DNA of 64,000 bases from CAZFOB01 sp964520325 (lineage in GTDB: Bacteria; Actinomycetota; JAICYB01): contig CAZFOB010000008.1 in assembly GCA_964520325.1 (NCBI GenBank), positions 82,477-146,476 of the forward strand, in the 5' to 3' direction. Position numbers and translations under genes: made by a program. The notes beneath the pieces are model-generated. The model was not told the DNA's origin and did no database searches. It saw only the letters and a list, made by a program, of their open reading frames with translations. Shown here one piece after another: positions 8,202-16,149 of the stretch; the stretch's first letter is position 1, and the number at the start of each line of letters is the position of its first letter.

Positions 8202-9236
8202 CTAGAGGTCTTTGAGCGGGATGAAGTTCTGTTGGGGTTTGGCCTTCGACTTCGCTTTCGAGGCACTTGGCTTTCGCTTGGTTACCTGCGCTGAGGCCCG
8301 CTTCGCCCGAGGAGGAGGCTTCCGCGTGCGGGGCGTGCTGGGCCGAACAGCTTCCTCGTCGCTCTCGTCAAGGAAGGGCTCAGAAGCTTCGTCGAGATCG
8401 ATGTCGTCGTCGTCGTCCAACGGTTCATCCTCGACGAGCAACGCGTCGTCGATGAGCGGTCGTTCGTCGCGACCGCGTGTCTTGCGCGAACGTTCGGGAA
8501 CAGATGTTCTTTTGCCCGCTTCCCCGAGTCGCTTGAGCACCGGACGCGATGCGTCCTGAGTCGCATCTGGGCCGAGTTCACCGACGGGCACCACGGTGTC
8601 CTTCGGTCGCTTCGCGCGCCGCGCGGCCAGCCACACCAGCGCCCCCGCAACGAGGAGACCGATCAAAGCGAGGACGATCCACGGCGAGCGAAGGAGGAGG
8701 GGTCGCACGCGTACCGACGTCGTCGAGGTGTTGGGCGGCAACGTGCGCGCAACGATATGCAGACGCTGCGCAGCCTTGGAACCAAGTCCCGTGTCGGTGT
8801 TCTCGACGACGATCGCACCGAGATCCGGTTTCGGCTCAGCGTTCTCCACCCGCACACGGAATGTGACGACGATCTCCGAACGTGGAGAAAGCGCGACGTC
8901 CTCACGAGCCAGATCAACCCACGAGCCGATCCCCTTCGGCCGGCTGGTCTTGAAACCAACGGTGATCTTGTCGTCGAGCTCGGCCTCGGCGTCGGCGGCG
9001 TAGACGATCAGGTTGAGTGTTTGGTCGGTGCGGTTGTAGATGCGGACGGCGTCCTCGAACGTTGCGCCGGGTTCGAGGGGGATCGAGAAGGTCGTGCGGT
9101 CGCGGCCGTCCTTGCGCTCGGGATGTGGAGTCAGTCCGAACGAGCTGTTCTCGCGCGCGAACGCGGTTGGAAGCGAAACGAAGATGACGGCGCCGGTCAC
9201 GATGATGAGCGCCGCGCGGCGCCGGAGACTGTTCAT
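8202..9236 (-). CDS. Exported, membrane-anchored beta-sandwich protein (DUF916-like) with charged cytoplasmic tail
   Basis: The 344 residues begin with a signal peptide (MNSLRRRAALIIVTGAVIFV, then TAFA). An extracytoplasmic region of about 150 residues follows (IYNRTDQTLNLIVYAADA, SEIVVTFRVRVE) that resembles the Ig-like DUF916/peptidoglycan-binding module of WxL-type proteins. Then come a transmembrane segment (about 184-206), an acidic stretch (LDDDDDIDLDEASEPF) and a Lys/Arg/Pro-rich end. The tail resembles nucleic-acid or scaffold-binding disordered tails; its role is unknown. Its ATG overlaps the stop of the SRPBCC gene (TGATG), so the three minus-strand genes 10107-8202 form an operon. 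Confidence 0.75.
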   Translation of the reverse strand: MNSLRRRAALIIVTGAVIFVSLPTAFARENSSFGLTPHPERKDGRDRTTFSIPLEPGATFEDAVRIYNRTDQTLNLIVYAADAEAELDDKITVGFKTSRPKGIGSWVDLAREDVALSPRSEIVVTFRVRVENAEPKPDLGAIVVENTDTGLGSKAAQRLHIVARTLPPNTSTTSVRVRPLLLRSPWIVLALIGLLVAGALVWLAARRAKRPKDTVVPVGELGPDATQDASRPVLKRLGEAGKRTSVPERSRKTRGRDERPLIDDALLVEDEPLDDDDDIDLDEASEPFLDESDEEAVRPSTPRTRKPPPRAKRASAQVTKRKPSASKAKSKAKPQQNFIPLKDL

Positions 9237-9709
9237 CAGTCGTCCTTAGGGTACCGACCGGCCGCTGCTAGTTGGACGAGGTCGGCAAGCACCTGCGCGT
9301 CGCGCCTGAAGATGCGGGCCATCAATGGGACGAACAGGCGCATGCCGACTGCGCCGAGGATGCCCAGTGGTGGACGTAGCTCTTCGCGCCAGTCGAGCCG
9401 TGTCCGATCGTTGTCGAGCTTGATGAGCTTGAGATCTCCGCGCCCGGCAACCCAGCCGAGGTGCTCGATGCCGAGATGATGAGGCGGCTCCCACACGTCG
9501 ACGCGGATGCGGTCGCGCGTTGAGATGCCGCCGATCTTCACAGTCGCCTCAGCGGTCACGCCGATACCTTCGCGGTTGTCGGACACGACGACGAGATCGC
9601 TTGCTTCGAGCATCCAGTCGCCCTGTCGCTCCCAGTCCGTGAGCAGTGTCCAAACGAGCTCCGGTGAGCCCGGGAGCTCGATCGTGCTGTCGATCGTGAG
9701 CGGTTTCAC
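9236..9709 (-). CDS. SRPBCC / polyketide-cyclase-like lipid-binding protein
   Basis: The 157-residue product has the START-like helix-grip pattern: VKPLTIDSTIELPGSPELVW at the start, WERQGDWMLEASDLV, and a C-terminal long helix (LMARIFRRDAQVLADLVQ). Members bind hydrophobic ligands or act in stress responses; the ligand is unknown. GTG 9709 is chosen because it overlaps the stop of the YjbQ gene as GTGA, a translational-coupling arrangement, and matches the family's N-terminus. An upstream ATG at 9784 would add a non-homologous Arg-rich extension. Confidence 0.8.
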   Translation of the reverse strand: MKPLTIDSTIELPGSPELVWTLLTDWERQGDWMLEASDLVVVSDNREGIGVTAEATVKIGGISTRDRIRVDVWEPPHHLGIEHLGWVAGRGDLKLIKLDNDRTRLDWREELRPPLGILGAVGMRLFVPLMARIFRRDAQVLADLVQLAAAGRYPKDD

Positions 9710-10107
9710 GACGAGAGCAGGCTGAGCCGTACGTGTCGGATGGGATTGTCCACGTTGCGGTCGACGAGCACGACGGATTGCCACGTGCCGAGCTGCAGCT
9801 CTCCGCTCATGACGGGCACGATGAGTGATGGCGCGAAGAGCGATGGTGTGAGGTGATCGGCACCGTGTCCGGGTGAGCCATGACCGTGGTTGTAGCTGCG
9901 GTCCTTCGGCAGTAGCCGCTCGAGAAGCTCGGCAAGATCGGGCTCGGATCCGTCTCCGAGCTCGATGATGGCAAGACCGGCTGTCGCGTGCGGAACGAAC
10001 ACATTGAGCAAGCCGTCACCTGATCCGGCGCAGAACGTACGAAGCTCGTTCGTCAGATCGACGAGGTCACGTCCTCGCGTGTCGAGCTCGAGTTCCCTGG
10101 TCAGCAC
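9706..10107 (-). CDS. yjbQ: YjbQ family protein (UPF0047)
   Basis: The 133 residues match the YjbQ/TIGR00149 family: PHATAGLAIIE near residue 40, the histidine cluster YNHGHGSPGHGADHL, and LGTWQSVVLVD near the end. Family members have been reported to have weak thiamine-phosphate synthase activity, but the physiological role is open. The GTG start sits 6 bases after TAAGGT on the minus strand, a leaderless promoter. It is first in a three-gene operon with the SRPBCC and DUF916-like genes. Confidence 0.88.
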   Translation of the reverse strand: MLTRELELDTRGRDLVDLTNELRTFCAGSGDGLLNVFVPHATAGLAIIELGDGSEPDLAELLERLLPKDRSYNHGHGSPGHGADHLTPSLFAPSLIVPVMSGELQLGTWQSVVLVDRNVDNPIRHVRLSLLSS

Positions 10108-10113
10108 CGCGCC

Positions 10114-10119
10114 ACCTTA
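10114..10119 (-). promoter_or_regulatory. -10 box of a leaderless promoter for yjbQ
   Basis: Minus-strand TAAGGT-N6-GTG, identical to the box before the gene at 771. Confidence 0.5.
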
Positions 10120-10165
10120 TCCGTGGCTCGTCGCAGCCTCGAGGGAGGGTGAGCAGTGCCAAGAG

Positions 10166-10208
10166 GGTGGCTGAGGGGACTTGAACCCGGGCCTCCTGAG
10201 CCACAGTC
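10166..10208 (-). repeat. Degenerate copy of the 3' half of tRNA-His (att-like)
   Basis: 43 bases match the 3' half of the intact tRNA-His (12760-12803) with one gap and one substitution, from the acceptor 3' strand through the T-arm to the anticodon loop, in the same orientation. Similarity stops abruptly after CACAGTC. The orientation and spacing are those expected of a far-end attachment site for an element inserted at the tRNA 3' end. Confidence 0.75.
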
Positions 10209-10720
10209 TCCACTGAGGCTCCGTAACGGCGTGTCCGGGGGCGTCCGTTAGCACGAGCGTTTGCACGGACCGGCGCGTCGACGCACCCGAACCTCGAGCA
10301 GAATCCGTCCAGGAACGATGTGCATCGACAGCCGCTCAAAGGTCTTTCGCAGCCGTGACGCTTCAATTGGCGAGCGTGTGTGTGCTTTGCTCCGAGGTTG
10401 CTCGCGCCAGGGGACTCAATTTCCCCCGGCGCGGCGGGGGCGGCGTAGCCTGTGGACGGGGGACCGAGCTATTGCTCGGCACACGGGCTGGCGAGGGGAC
10501 TCTGATGATTCGAGGGGCGCGTGCCGCCGCTGCATTTGGATGCTTCTTGTGCAGGAGGTGGCCGCCCCGCGAGCTGGGCACGCCTTGCGGCGTGGCGACG
10601 AACTCGACGCCGTGAGCGAAGTAGGGATGGGTGCTGCGCTATCGCGAAGGGAAACTCATCGGTCGCTGGCGAGTCGAGGGTCAGCCTCACGGCATCGCGC
10701 TCGTGGAGTGATGCGAGCCG
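10209..10720. other. 512-base stretch without a supported gene
   Basis: It lies between the tRNA-His fragment and the subtilase gene. Short frames exist on both strands, but none has a ribosome binding site, coding-like third positions or a recognised motif. A 37-codon frame from ATG 10505 and a minus-strand frame of about 57 codons at 10250-10423 were considered and left out. The composition suggests decayed DNA. Confidence 0.5.
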
Positions 10721-12487
10721 TCAGCGCCGCCTCTTCTTCTTGAAGAGCGCGCTCGCGTTGAAGTTGCCCTGGATCCCATTGATGGTGCAGATCGCGGATC
10801 TTGCGCAAGTTCCGAAGTCGCCGCCCCATCCCTTGAAGACCGCTTTGCGGAAACGCAACGCCGTGAAGGACGGCAGCGTTCCGGCGGCGTAAGCCTCTGA
10901 GCAGTCTCCGACGGGGCTGAATTTACCGCAGTTGATCCCGACTCCGGTAACGACTCCCGGTCCGAATACGGTGAAGCTCACCGTGAACATCGTGCCGGGC
11001 GTCGGGATAGGGGGAGGCGTTGGGGTCGGGCCGGGGGGAGGGGTCGGTACAGGGCCGCCGCCCAGCACCGTCGCGGCATCGAAGACCTTGATGCGCGGTG
11101 TCGTGAAGGACGTGACGCTTCTCGCGTCGGTGAGCGGCACCCCGGTCATCCTCAATGCGGACAGGATCTGCGCGATCGTGGCCGTGGGGAACCTGCTGCG
11201 CAGTAGTGCGAACGCGCCCGCGACGTGTGGCGCCGCAATCGATGTGCCGCTTAGAACCGCGAATCCGCCGCCGGGAACCGACGAGGTGATTTCGCTTCCC
11301 GGCGCAAGGAGATCAACGATCGTCGGATGGCCGTTGGAGAATGACGAGACCTGATCGTCCTTCGTGGACGAACCCACCGTCACTGCCGTTGAGATACAAG
11401 CGGGCGTGTTGACGCTGTCTGAGAAGCCGTCATTCCCGCTGGCTATCGCGGTAGCGATGCCGGCAGAGAGCAGATTGTCGATCGCGGCCTTCAGTGCGTC
11501 GCCGTCGCAGTTGGTGAAGGACCTTCCGCCGCCGAGGCTCATGTTCACCGAGCTGATCGGGCGCAAGCTTCGCACGGCGAAGACCCGCTGGAGTCCGGCG
11601 AGTACATCGCTGGGGAAGCTCAGCGCGCACGGGGCTGGTTGGGAACCACAGTCCGCCGGCGACTCGAAACGGGTGAAGACCTGTACCGACATGATGTTGG
11701 CAGCTTTGGCCACTCCCGAGAAGCTCGAACCGTTGCCGGCGGCGATGCCTGCGACGTGCGTGCCATGGAAACAGCCGTCGACGGCAGCGCTGCAGTTGAT
11801 GCCCGACCCGACGCCGGTCTGCGTGGGCTGGCCATTGGGGCAGGTCGATGTGCCCGGTCCTGCACCGCCCGCATTCGAGAAGCACGCCTCCTCCACCACG
11901 CGGTTCCCGAAGAACGAGTGGTTGCGGTCGACACCTGTGTCGAGGATCGCAACGGTCTGTCCGGCCCCCGTGAATCCGGCATTGAACATGTCGGTCGCTC
12001 CGATGAGCGGAACACTTTGTGCGAGGACCGGCGGCTCCGGGCGGTCGATCTGCAAGCTGGAAACGGAGTCCGAATCACGCAGGGCCTGCACACCTCTCTT
12101 GTCGAGCGCAAGTGCGATGTACGGCACCGTGGTGTATGCGTGGGTTACGCGGTAGTGGGTGCCCGCGAGGTCGTCTCGCACGGCCTGTTGCCCGGCTGCG
12201 ATCGTCCGGTGCTGGTCGCGCTGGGACGTCGCGCTCATCCGGCCCTCTGGCTCGAACAGCATGCGCAGTCCCGCGATGACTCTCACCATCCCGGAGTCGC
12301 TCGAAGCGATTGCTTCCGCTTCGTCGAAGCTCCGGTCGGACGGCCGTTGCTCTCTCGCGTCGATGCGTCCCGGCTGCGACGATCCCCCATCGCTCGGCGG
12401 AATGCCGTTCGCCGTCTGGAGCAAAGACCCGAACAACACCGCGACTACACCGAGAACACCCAGCCTGTTGAGAAACGATCGCGTCAT
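10721..12487 (-). CDS. Secreted subtilisin-like serine protease (S8) with C-terminal repeat domain
   Basis: The 588-residue product starts with a signal peptide (RSFLNRLGVLGVVAVLF, then ANG). Next come an inhibitor-I9-like propeptide (about 60-150) and an S8 catalytic domain with D183 (AILDTGVD), H244 (HGTHVAGIAAG), N352 (ASGNDG) and S416 (SGTSIAAPH). A Pro/Thr linker and about 80 residues follow, of the glycine/cysteine InlB-like bacterial repeat type (GKFSPVGDCSEAY, KGWGGDF), ending KKKRRR. The start ATG 12487 has AAGGAGG 7 bases upstream. It is likely an extracellular degradative protease. It is bracketed by tRNA-His and its partial copy. Confidence 0.92.
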   Translation of the reverse strand: MTRSFLNRLGVLGVVAVLFGSLLQTANGIPPSDGGSSQPGRIDAREQRPSDRSFDEAEAIASSDSGMVRVIAGLRMLFEPEGRMSATSQRDQHRTIAAGQQAVRDDLAGTHYRVTHAYTTVPYIALALDKRGVQALRDSDSVSSLQIDRPEPPVLAQSVPLIGATDMFNAGFTGAGQTVAILDTGVDRNHSFFGNRVVEEACFSNAGGAGPGTSTCPNGQPTQTGVGSGINCSAAVDGCFHGTHVAGIAAGNGSSFSGVAKAANIMSVQVFTRFESPADCGSQPAPCALSFPSDVLAGLQRVFAVRSLRPISSVNMSLGGGRSFTNCDGDALKAAIDNLLSAGIATAIASGNDGFSDSVNTPACISTAVTVGSSTKDDQVSSFSNGHPTIVDLLAPGSEITSSVPGGGFAVLSGTSIAAPHVAGAFALLRSRFPTATIAQILSALRMTGVPLTDARSVTSFTTPRIKVFDAATVLGGGPVPTPPPGPTPTPPPIPTPGTMFTVSFTVFGPGVVTGVGINCGKFSPVGDCSEAYAAGTLPSFTALRFRKAVFKGWGGDFGTCARSAICTINGIQGNFNASALFKKKRRR

Positions 12488-12529
12488 GCCCATCCTCCTT
12501 CGCCCACCGAGCACGTTACCGCCCTCGGT

Positions 12530-12682
12530 CTACGGACGGCGACCGGTGAGCGCGAGGAGCTTCGTCTGCTCATTCGCGTCGTCGGGCACCACCTCGCCGG
12601 GAGCGAAATGGGCGTTCTGGAGGACGAGCTCGCGCGCGAGGCGCTCTAACTTCTGCTGCTCGAGGCCGACGACGCGTGCCAT
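12530..12682 (-). CDS. Small ORF, 50 residues, unknown
   Basis: A complete minus-strand frame begins MARVVGLEQQKLERLARELV and ends with TAG. It predicts an amphipathic helix followed by an acidic, polar tail (PGEVVPDDANEQTKL). It contains one rare TTA codon. There is no strong ribosome binding site. It lies between the tRNA-His 3' end and the subtilase, in the gap bracketed by the tRNA repeat. The helical, codon-biased N-terminus favours a real peptide, but nothing else supports it. Confidence 0.4.
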   Translation of the reverse strand: MARVVGLEQQKLERLARELVLQNAHFAPGEVVPDDANEQTKLLALTGRRP

Positions 12683-12759
12683 AGGCGTTCTGTGACCGAT
12701 CCGTGACCAAACGCCAATTTCTCGTCACCGTCAGGACCGGAAAACCGGCCCTGACCTGG

Positions 12760-12835
12760 GGTGGCTGAGGGGACTTGAACCCCCGGCCTCCTGAGCCACA
12801 GTCAGGCGCTCTAACCAAGCTGAGCTACAGCCACC
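12760..12835 (-). tRNA. tRNA-His (anticodon GTG)
   Basis: The acceptor GTGGCTG pairs with CAGCCAC, with the extra G-1:C73 pair that marks tRNA-His. The anticodon stem CCTGA/TCAGG encloses the loop CTGTGGC (anticodon GTG), and the T-arm is GGGGGTTCAAGTCCCC. No CCA is encoded. A truncated copy of its 3' half lies 2.6 kb away on the 3' side. Confidence 0.95.
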
Positions 12836-12972
12836 ACGTTCACGCAAGGATACGGGACGGGGTCGACCGAGGATGCGTCGACGACCTTCTGGTGCAAGGA
12901 AACGACCCCTTCGAGCGTATTCCTCTATGAGGGTCCGCGACGGGGCGGGTCCCACGAGAAGGGATCGCGCCG

Positions 12973-13095
12973 GTGAGGCCGAACCTGTCGGACGTTTGCG
13001 GCGCCCTGGCACTGGCCGGCTCGACGCCGGGCCAGATCCCGCCACCGCTCAATCGGCTCGACGTTGTGAAGGTCGTCTGCGCAGCCAAGTACTGA
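12973..13095 (+). CDS. Possible 40-residue ORF
   Basis: The gap between tRNA-His and the HD-domain gene (12836-13170) holds one plausible short frame. It starts with GTG 12973, has a purine-rich AGAAGGGA 8-10 bases upstream, and reads VRPNLSDVCGALALAGS to LDVVKVVCAAKY. No family was recognised and the reading may be fortuitous. Nothing else is visible in this gap. Confidence 0.25.
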   Translation: MRPNLSDVCGALALAGSTPGQIPPPLNRLDVVKVVCAAKY

Positions 13096-13170
13096 GCTGA
13101 CTCCTTGGCCCAGAGGTCTGAGCTCGTGTACCTTGACTCCTCGGTGCTCGACGGCCTTGGGGAGGCGTAA

Positions 13171-13893
13171 ATGACGCTCGTGAAGGACGACGAGTTCGAG
13201 GCGATGATCCGATTCGTCTCCGACCGCTACGCCAACAGCGGCCAACCTCCGGACATCGTCGCGGCGCTCGATCGCCACAACGTGCGGGTGCTCACCCACG
13301 TCGAGGAGATCGCGAGGGGTGAAGGCTGCAGCGAGGCCGACCGAGAGATCCTCAAGACGATCGCGATCCTCCACGACGCGGCGAAGGCCGACACCCACCT
13401 GATGAAGCACGCCGAGGCGGGAGCCGAGGTCGCGGAGGCGAAGCTTCGCGAGCTCGGCAAGAGCGAAGAGTTCATCGCCGCCGTCGATCGTGGCATCCGT
13501 TGTCATATGGGTCCGTTCAAGTTCATCGAAGAGGAGGTCGAGAAGCACGCGGTCCGGACGGGCGAGCACCTTCACTTTCCGCGTCCGGAGTCCACCATCG
13601 AGCAGCTGTTCTACGACGCAGACATGCTGGCGCTCATGGACATCGACGGGATCGAGAAAGTGATCGTCCTGCGTTCAACGACCCCGGAGTTCATCGATGA
13701 GGACACGTCGGCTGCGGCGGCCGATGGCGGCACGCCGAGGGCTGCCGCGTACCGTTCGGCCCTCCAGAGCGTCAAGCGTGCAGCCGACACCCTCTTCTGC
13801 GACACCGCACGTCTCATCGCCCGCCGGCTGATGGACGAGGCAGAGGCGCATATCTCACAAGCCCTGGCGACCGAGAAGGCCGCGGCGACATAA
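13171..13893 (+). CDS. HD-domain phosphohydrolase-like protein
   Basis: The 240-residue protein carries the metal-binding pattern of HD hydrolases: H36 region (LDRHNVRVLTHVEEIA), the HD pair in ILHDAAK near residue 70, RCHMGPF near 111, and DADMLALMDIDG near 150. Such enzymes cleave phosphoester bonds in nucleotides or related compounds; the substrate cannot be called. GGGGAGG lies 5 bases before the ATG. The C-terminal 70 residues are Ala-rich and helical. Downstream on the other strand is tRNA-Arg. Confidence 0.75.
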   Translation: MTLVKDDEFEAMIRFVSDRYANSGQPPDIVAALDRHNVRVLTHVEEIARGEGCSEADREILKTIAILHDAAKADTHLMKHAEAGAEVAEAKLRELGKSEEFIAAVDRGIRCHMGPFKFIEEEVEKHAVRTGEHLHFPRPESTIEQLFYDADMLALMDIDGIEKVIVLRSTTPEFIDEDTSAAAADGGTPRAAAYRSALQSVKRAADTLFCDTARLIARRLMDEAEAHISQALATEKAAAT

Positions 13894-13907
13894 CTGTGAT
13901 CGGGACG

Positions 13908-13981
13908 CGGGCTCGCCGGGACTCGAACCCGGAACCTGCGGATTAGAAGTCCGCTGCTCTGTCCTGTTGAGCTACGAGCCC
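13908..13981 (-). tRNA. tRNA-Arg (anticodon TCT)
   Basis: The acceptor GGGCTCG pairs with CGAGCCC. The anticodon stem GCGGA/TCCGC encloses the loop CTTCTAA (anticodon TCT), and the T-arm is CCGGGTTCGAGTCCCGG, with discriminator G. Its first ten bases overlap the end of the upstream same-strand gene, whose TAG stop is T8-A9-G10 of the tRNA. Confidence 0.93.
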
Positions 13982-14430
13982 GAGGACGTGGTCGACCCAG
14001 TATGCCGTCGTCCTGAAACGACTCCTGCGCGCGCGACGAGCGCGATAGCGGCGAGCACGATACCGGCCGGGACGACGTTGCCACCGGTGCGCGGCGTCCT
14101 CCCCTTCGTGGTGTCGATGGGTCCCGCAACAATGGCGGGCTCGGGCGTCGGAGTTCTCGGCGGCTCTGGAGCCGCGGTCGCCGGACGTTTCGTGGTGTCC
14201 CGTCCAGGGGTCGCTTTTCGCGAGGGAGCAGGTGCGGCTGCCGACTCTTGCTCATCGGGGCTTTCCGTTGCCTCCGAGGAAGGCCTCGGCGTGGCGATCG
14301 ACCTGGGGGACGGGATGGTGGTCGCCTCGGCCACCACGTCGTCCTCGGCCCGGTTGTCGAGTTCGAGGACGGCGACGACCGACACCGCGACCGCGATGAT
14401 CAGCGCCAACCACGACAAGATCCGTTGCAC
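13972..14430 (-). CDS. Exported Pro/Thr-rich protein with C-terminal membrane anchor
   Basis: The 152-residue product begins with an uncleaved or signal-type hydrophobic segment (LSWLALIIAVAVSVVAVLEL). A low-complexity Pro/Ser/Thr/Ala region of about 80 residues follows, and then PRTGGN, a hydrophobic stretch (VVPAGIVLAAIALVARAGVV) and SGRR. This tripartite end resembles a sortase signal (compare LPRTG in the surface protein at 24159), but the first residue is Thr, not Leu. It may be a cell-wall-spanning stalk protein. The stop codon lies inside tRNA-Arg. Confidence 0.6.
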   Translation of the reverse strand: MQRILSWLALIIAVAVSVVAVLELDNRAEDDVVAEATTIPSPRSIATPRPSSEATESPDEQESAAAPAPSRKATPGRDTTKRPATAAPEPPRTPTPEPAIVAGPIDTTKGRTPRTGGNVVPAGIVLAAIALVARAGVVSGRRHTGSTTSSGS

Positions 14431-14530
14431 CGTAACCCCTTACGCCAAGCGAAGTTCGAGGAATGACATCTCTGTCATTCTACGGGCCCCCGACCGGGCA
14501 CCCAAGGAGCCTGCGCGGCGGAAGGCGAAG

Positions 14531-14601
14531 AGCGGGAGACGGGAATCGAACCCGCATGACCAGCTTGGAAGGCTGGAGCTCTACCACTGAGCTACTCCCG
14601 C
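14531..14601 (-). tRNA. tRNA-Gly (anticodon TCC)
   Basis: The acceptor GCGGGAG pairs with CTCCCGC. The anticodon stem CCAGC/GCTGG encloses the loop CTTCCAA, and the T-arm GCGGGTTCGATTCCCGT and the U73 discriminator are typical of bacterial tRNA-Gly. Confidence 0.95.
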
Positions 14602-14654
14602 AGCAGTGCGAGTCTAGAGCCAAGCGGACCGGGAAACGGCCCATTGCCAAAGCG

Positions 14655-14728
14655 TCGGGGTGGCGGGATTTGAACCCGCGACTTCCTGCTCCCAAAGCAG
14701 GCACGCTGCCGGGCTGCGCCACACCCCG
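14655..14728 (-). tRNA. tRNA-Pro (anticodon TGG)
   Basis: The acceptor CGGGGTG pairs with CACCCCG, starting with the C1 typical of bacterial tRNA-Pro. The anticodon stem CCTGC/GCAGG encloses the loop TTTGGGA, and the T-arm is GCGGGTTCAAATCCCGC. It sits 53 bases upstream of tRNA-Gly on the same strand, so the two are probably co-transcribed. Confidence 0.95.
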
Positions 14729-14790
14729 TGAACCGATTCTACGGGTGGACCCGCCGGAGGGCGCCACTGGCCGGTAATCTGACTCACCCG

Positions 14791-16149
14791 ATGCAAACCT
14801 CCATCGAAGAGATCGCCAAGAACAAGGTGCGCTTGACCGTCGATGTCCCCAATGCCGACGTGGAGAAGGTGCTCATCGATACCTACCGTCGCCTCGCCGA
14901 TCAGGTGCGTGTGCCGGGCTTTCGTCCGGGCAAGGCGCCGCGGGCGATCATCGACCAGCGTCTCGGCAGGGACTTCGTCCGCTCCGAGGCCCTCAAGGAC
15001 CTCCTGCCGAATCTCTATGCCGAAGCCCTCAGGTCCACCGAGCTTGACGTCGTTGCGCCGCCGTCCATCGACGTCAAGCACTTCGAGGATGGAGCGGATC
15101 TCACGTTCGAGGCGGTGGTCGAGACCCGCCCGGACGCCGTTCTCAAGACATACGCTGGCCTTCCCGCTACAAGACCGCCCGTCGATGTCGGCGACGACGA
15201 CGTGGACGGTCAGATCGAGCGTCTGCGTGTGCGCTTCGCGACACTCGAGGTCACCGAGCGGCTGCTGCAAGAGGGCGACTACGCGCAGATCGATCTGACG
15301 ACCGATCGCAACGGCCAGAACATCGAGGAGCTCACCTTCAAGGACGTGTTGATCGAGGTGGGGGCCGAGATGTTCGTCCCCGAACTCGACGCTGAGCTGC
15401 TCGGCAAGCGCAAGGGAGACATCCTCAAGATCACGTCAACGCTGCCAGAGCGCTTCGGTGGCCGCGAGGGCTGGCAGGTCGGAATGCGGATCCTCGTGAA
15501 GGAGACCAAGACGAGGAAGCTTCCTGCGCTCGATGACGAGCTGGCGAAGACATCCTCCGAGTTCGACACCCTCGATGAGCTCAGAGCCGATATCCGAACG
15601 CGACTCACCGAGATGCATCAGTCGCAATCGGACAACACACTGCGGGAACATGTGCTGGACGCCTTCGTCGATCAGGGGGTCGAGGTCGAGCTGCCCGACG
15701 GCATGGTCGAGCTCGAGATCGACAACCTGCTGACGAGCTTGGTCCAGATGCTCGCTGCGCAAGGCGCCGGGATCAAGGCGTACCTGGAGGCGAACAACAT
15801 CGAGCCGGAAGCACTACGCGGCCAGTTCCGTGAACAGGCGGAGCGCAACCTGGCGATGCGCCTCGGCCTGGACGCTGTGGCCAAGGCCGAGGCGATCGAA
15901 GTGAGCGAGGACGAACGCTCAGACGCGATCGAGCGTCTTGCCGCCCGTACGGGGAGGCCCCCGGAGGAAGTACGCGCCTCCATCGATGAAAATGAGGCTT
16001 GGAAGTCGGTGGACGGCGATATACTCAGGTCGAAAGCCCTCGATCTGCTCGTCGCCCGGGCCGATGTAAGCGTGAAGGAAGAACCTTCCGCCGAGGACCC
16101 ACCCGAGGATCCACCCCCGATGCCGGTGACAGAGGAGCCCAATGACTGA
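14791..16149 (+). CDS. tig: Trigger factor, ribosome-associated chaperone and prolyl isomerase
   Basis: The 452-residue product binds ribosomal protein L23 at the exit tunnel and helps nascent chains fold. The N-terminal domain carries the ribosome signature GFRPGKAP (about residues 42-49). A FKBP-like domain follows (about 150-240, EGDYAQIDLTTD), then the helical SurA-like arms, and a Pro/Glu-rich tail. ATG 14791 matches the family start (MQTSIEEIAKNKVRL), and TAATCT 11 bases upstream gives a very short leader. The gene overlaps clpP by 8 bases and leads the tig-clpP-clpX operon. Confidence 0.96.
   Translation: MQTSIEEIAKNKVRLTVDVPNADVEKVLIDTYRRLADQVRVPGFRPGKAPRAIIDQRLGRDFVRSEALKDLLPNLYAEALRSTELDVVAPPSIDVKHFEDGADLTFEAVVETRPDAVLKTYAGLPATRPPVDVGDDDVDGQIERLRVRFATLEVTERLLQEGDYAQIDLTTDRNGQNIEELTFKDVLIEVGAEMFVPELDAELLGKRKGDILKITSTLPERFGGREGWQVGMRILVKETKTRKLPALDDELAKTSSEFDTLDELRADIRTRLTEMHQSQSDNTLREHVLDAFVDQGVEVELPDGMVELEIDNLLTSLVQMLAAQGAGIKAYLEANNIEPEALRGQFREQAERNLAMRLGLDAVAKAEAIEVSEDERSDAIERLAARTGRPPEEVRASIDENEAWKSVDGDILRSKALDLLVARADVSVKEEPSAEDPPEDPPPMPVTEEPND

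Noticed and set aside
10261..10743. 160-codon plus-strand frame between the tRNA fragment and the subtilase
   Set aside because: It overlaps the subtilase 3' end, lacks a ribosome binding site and reads as Arg/Ser-rich sequence without a domain.
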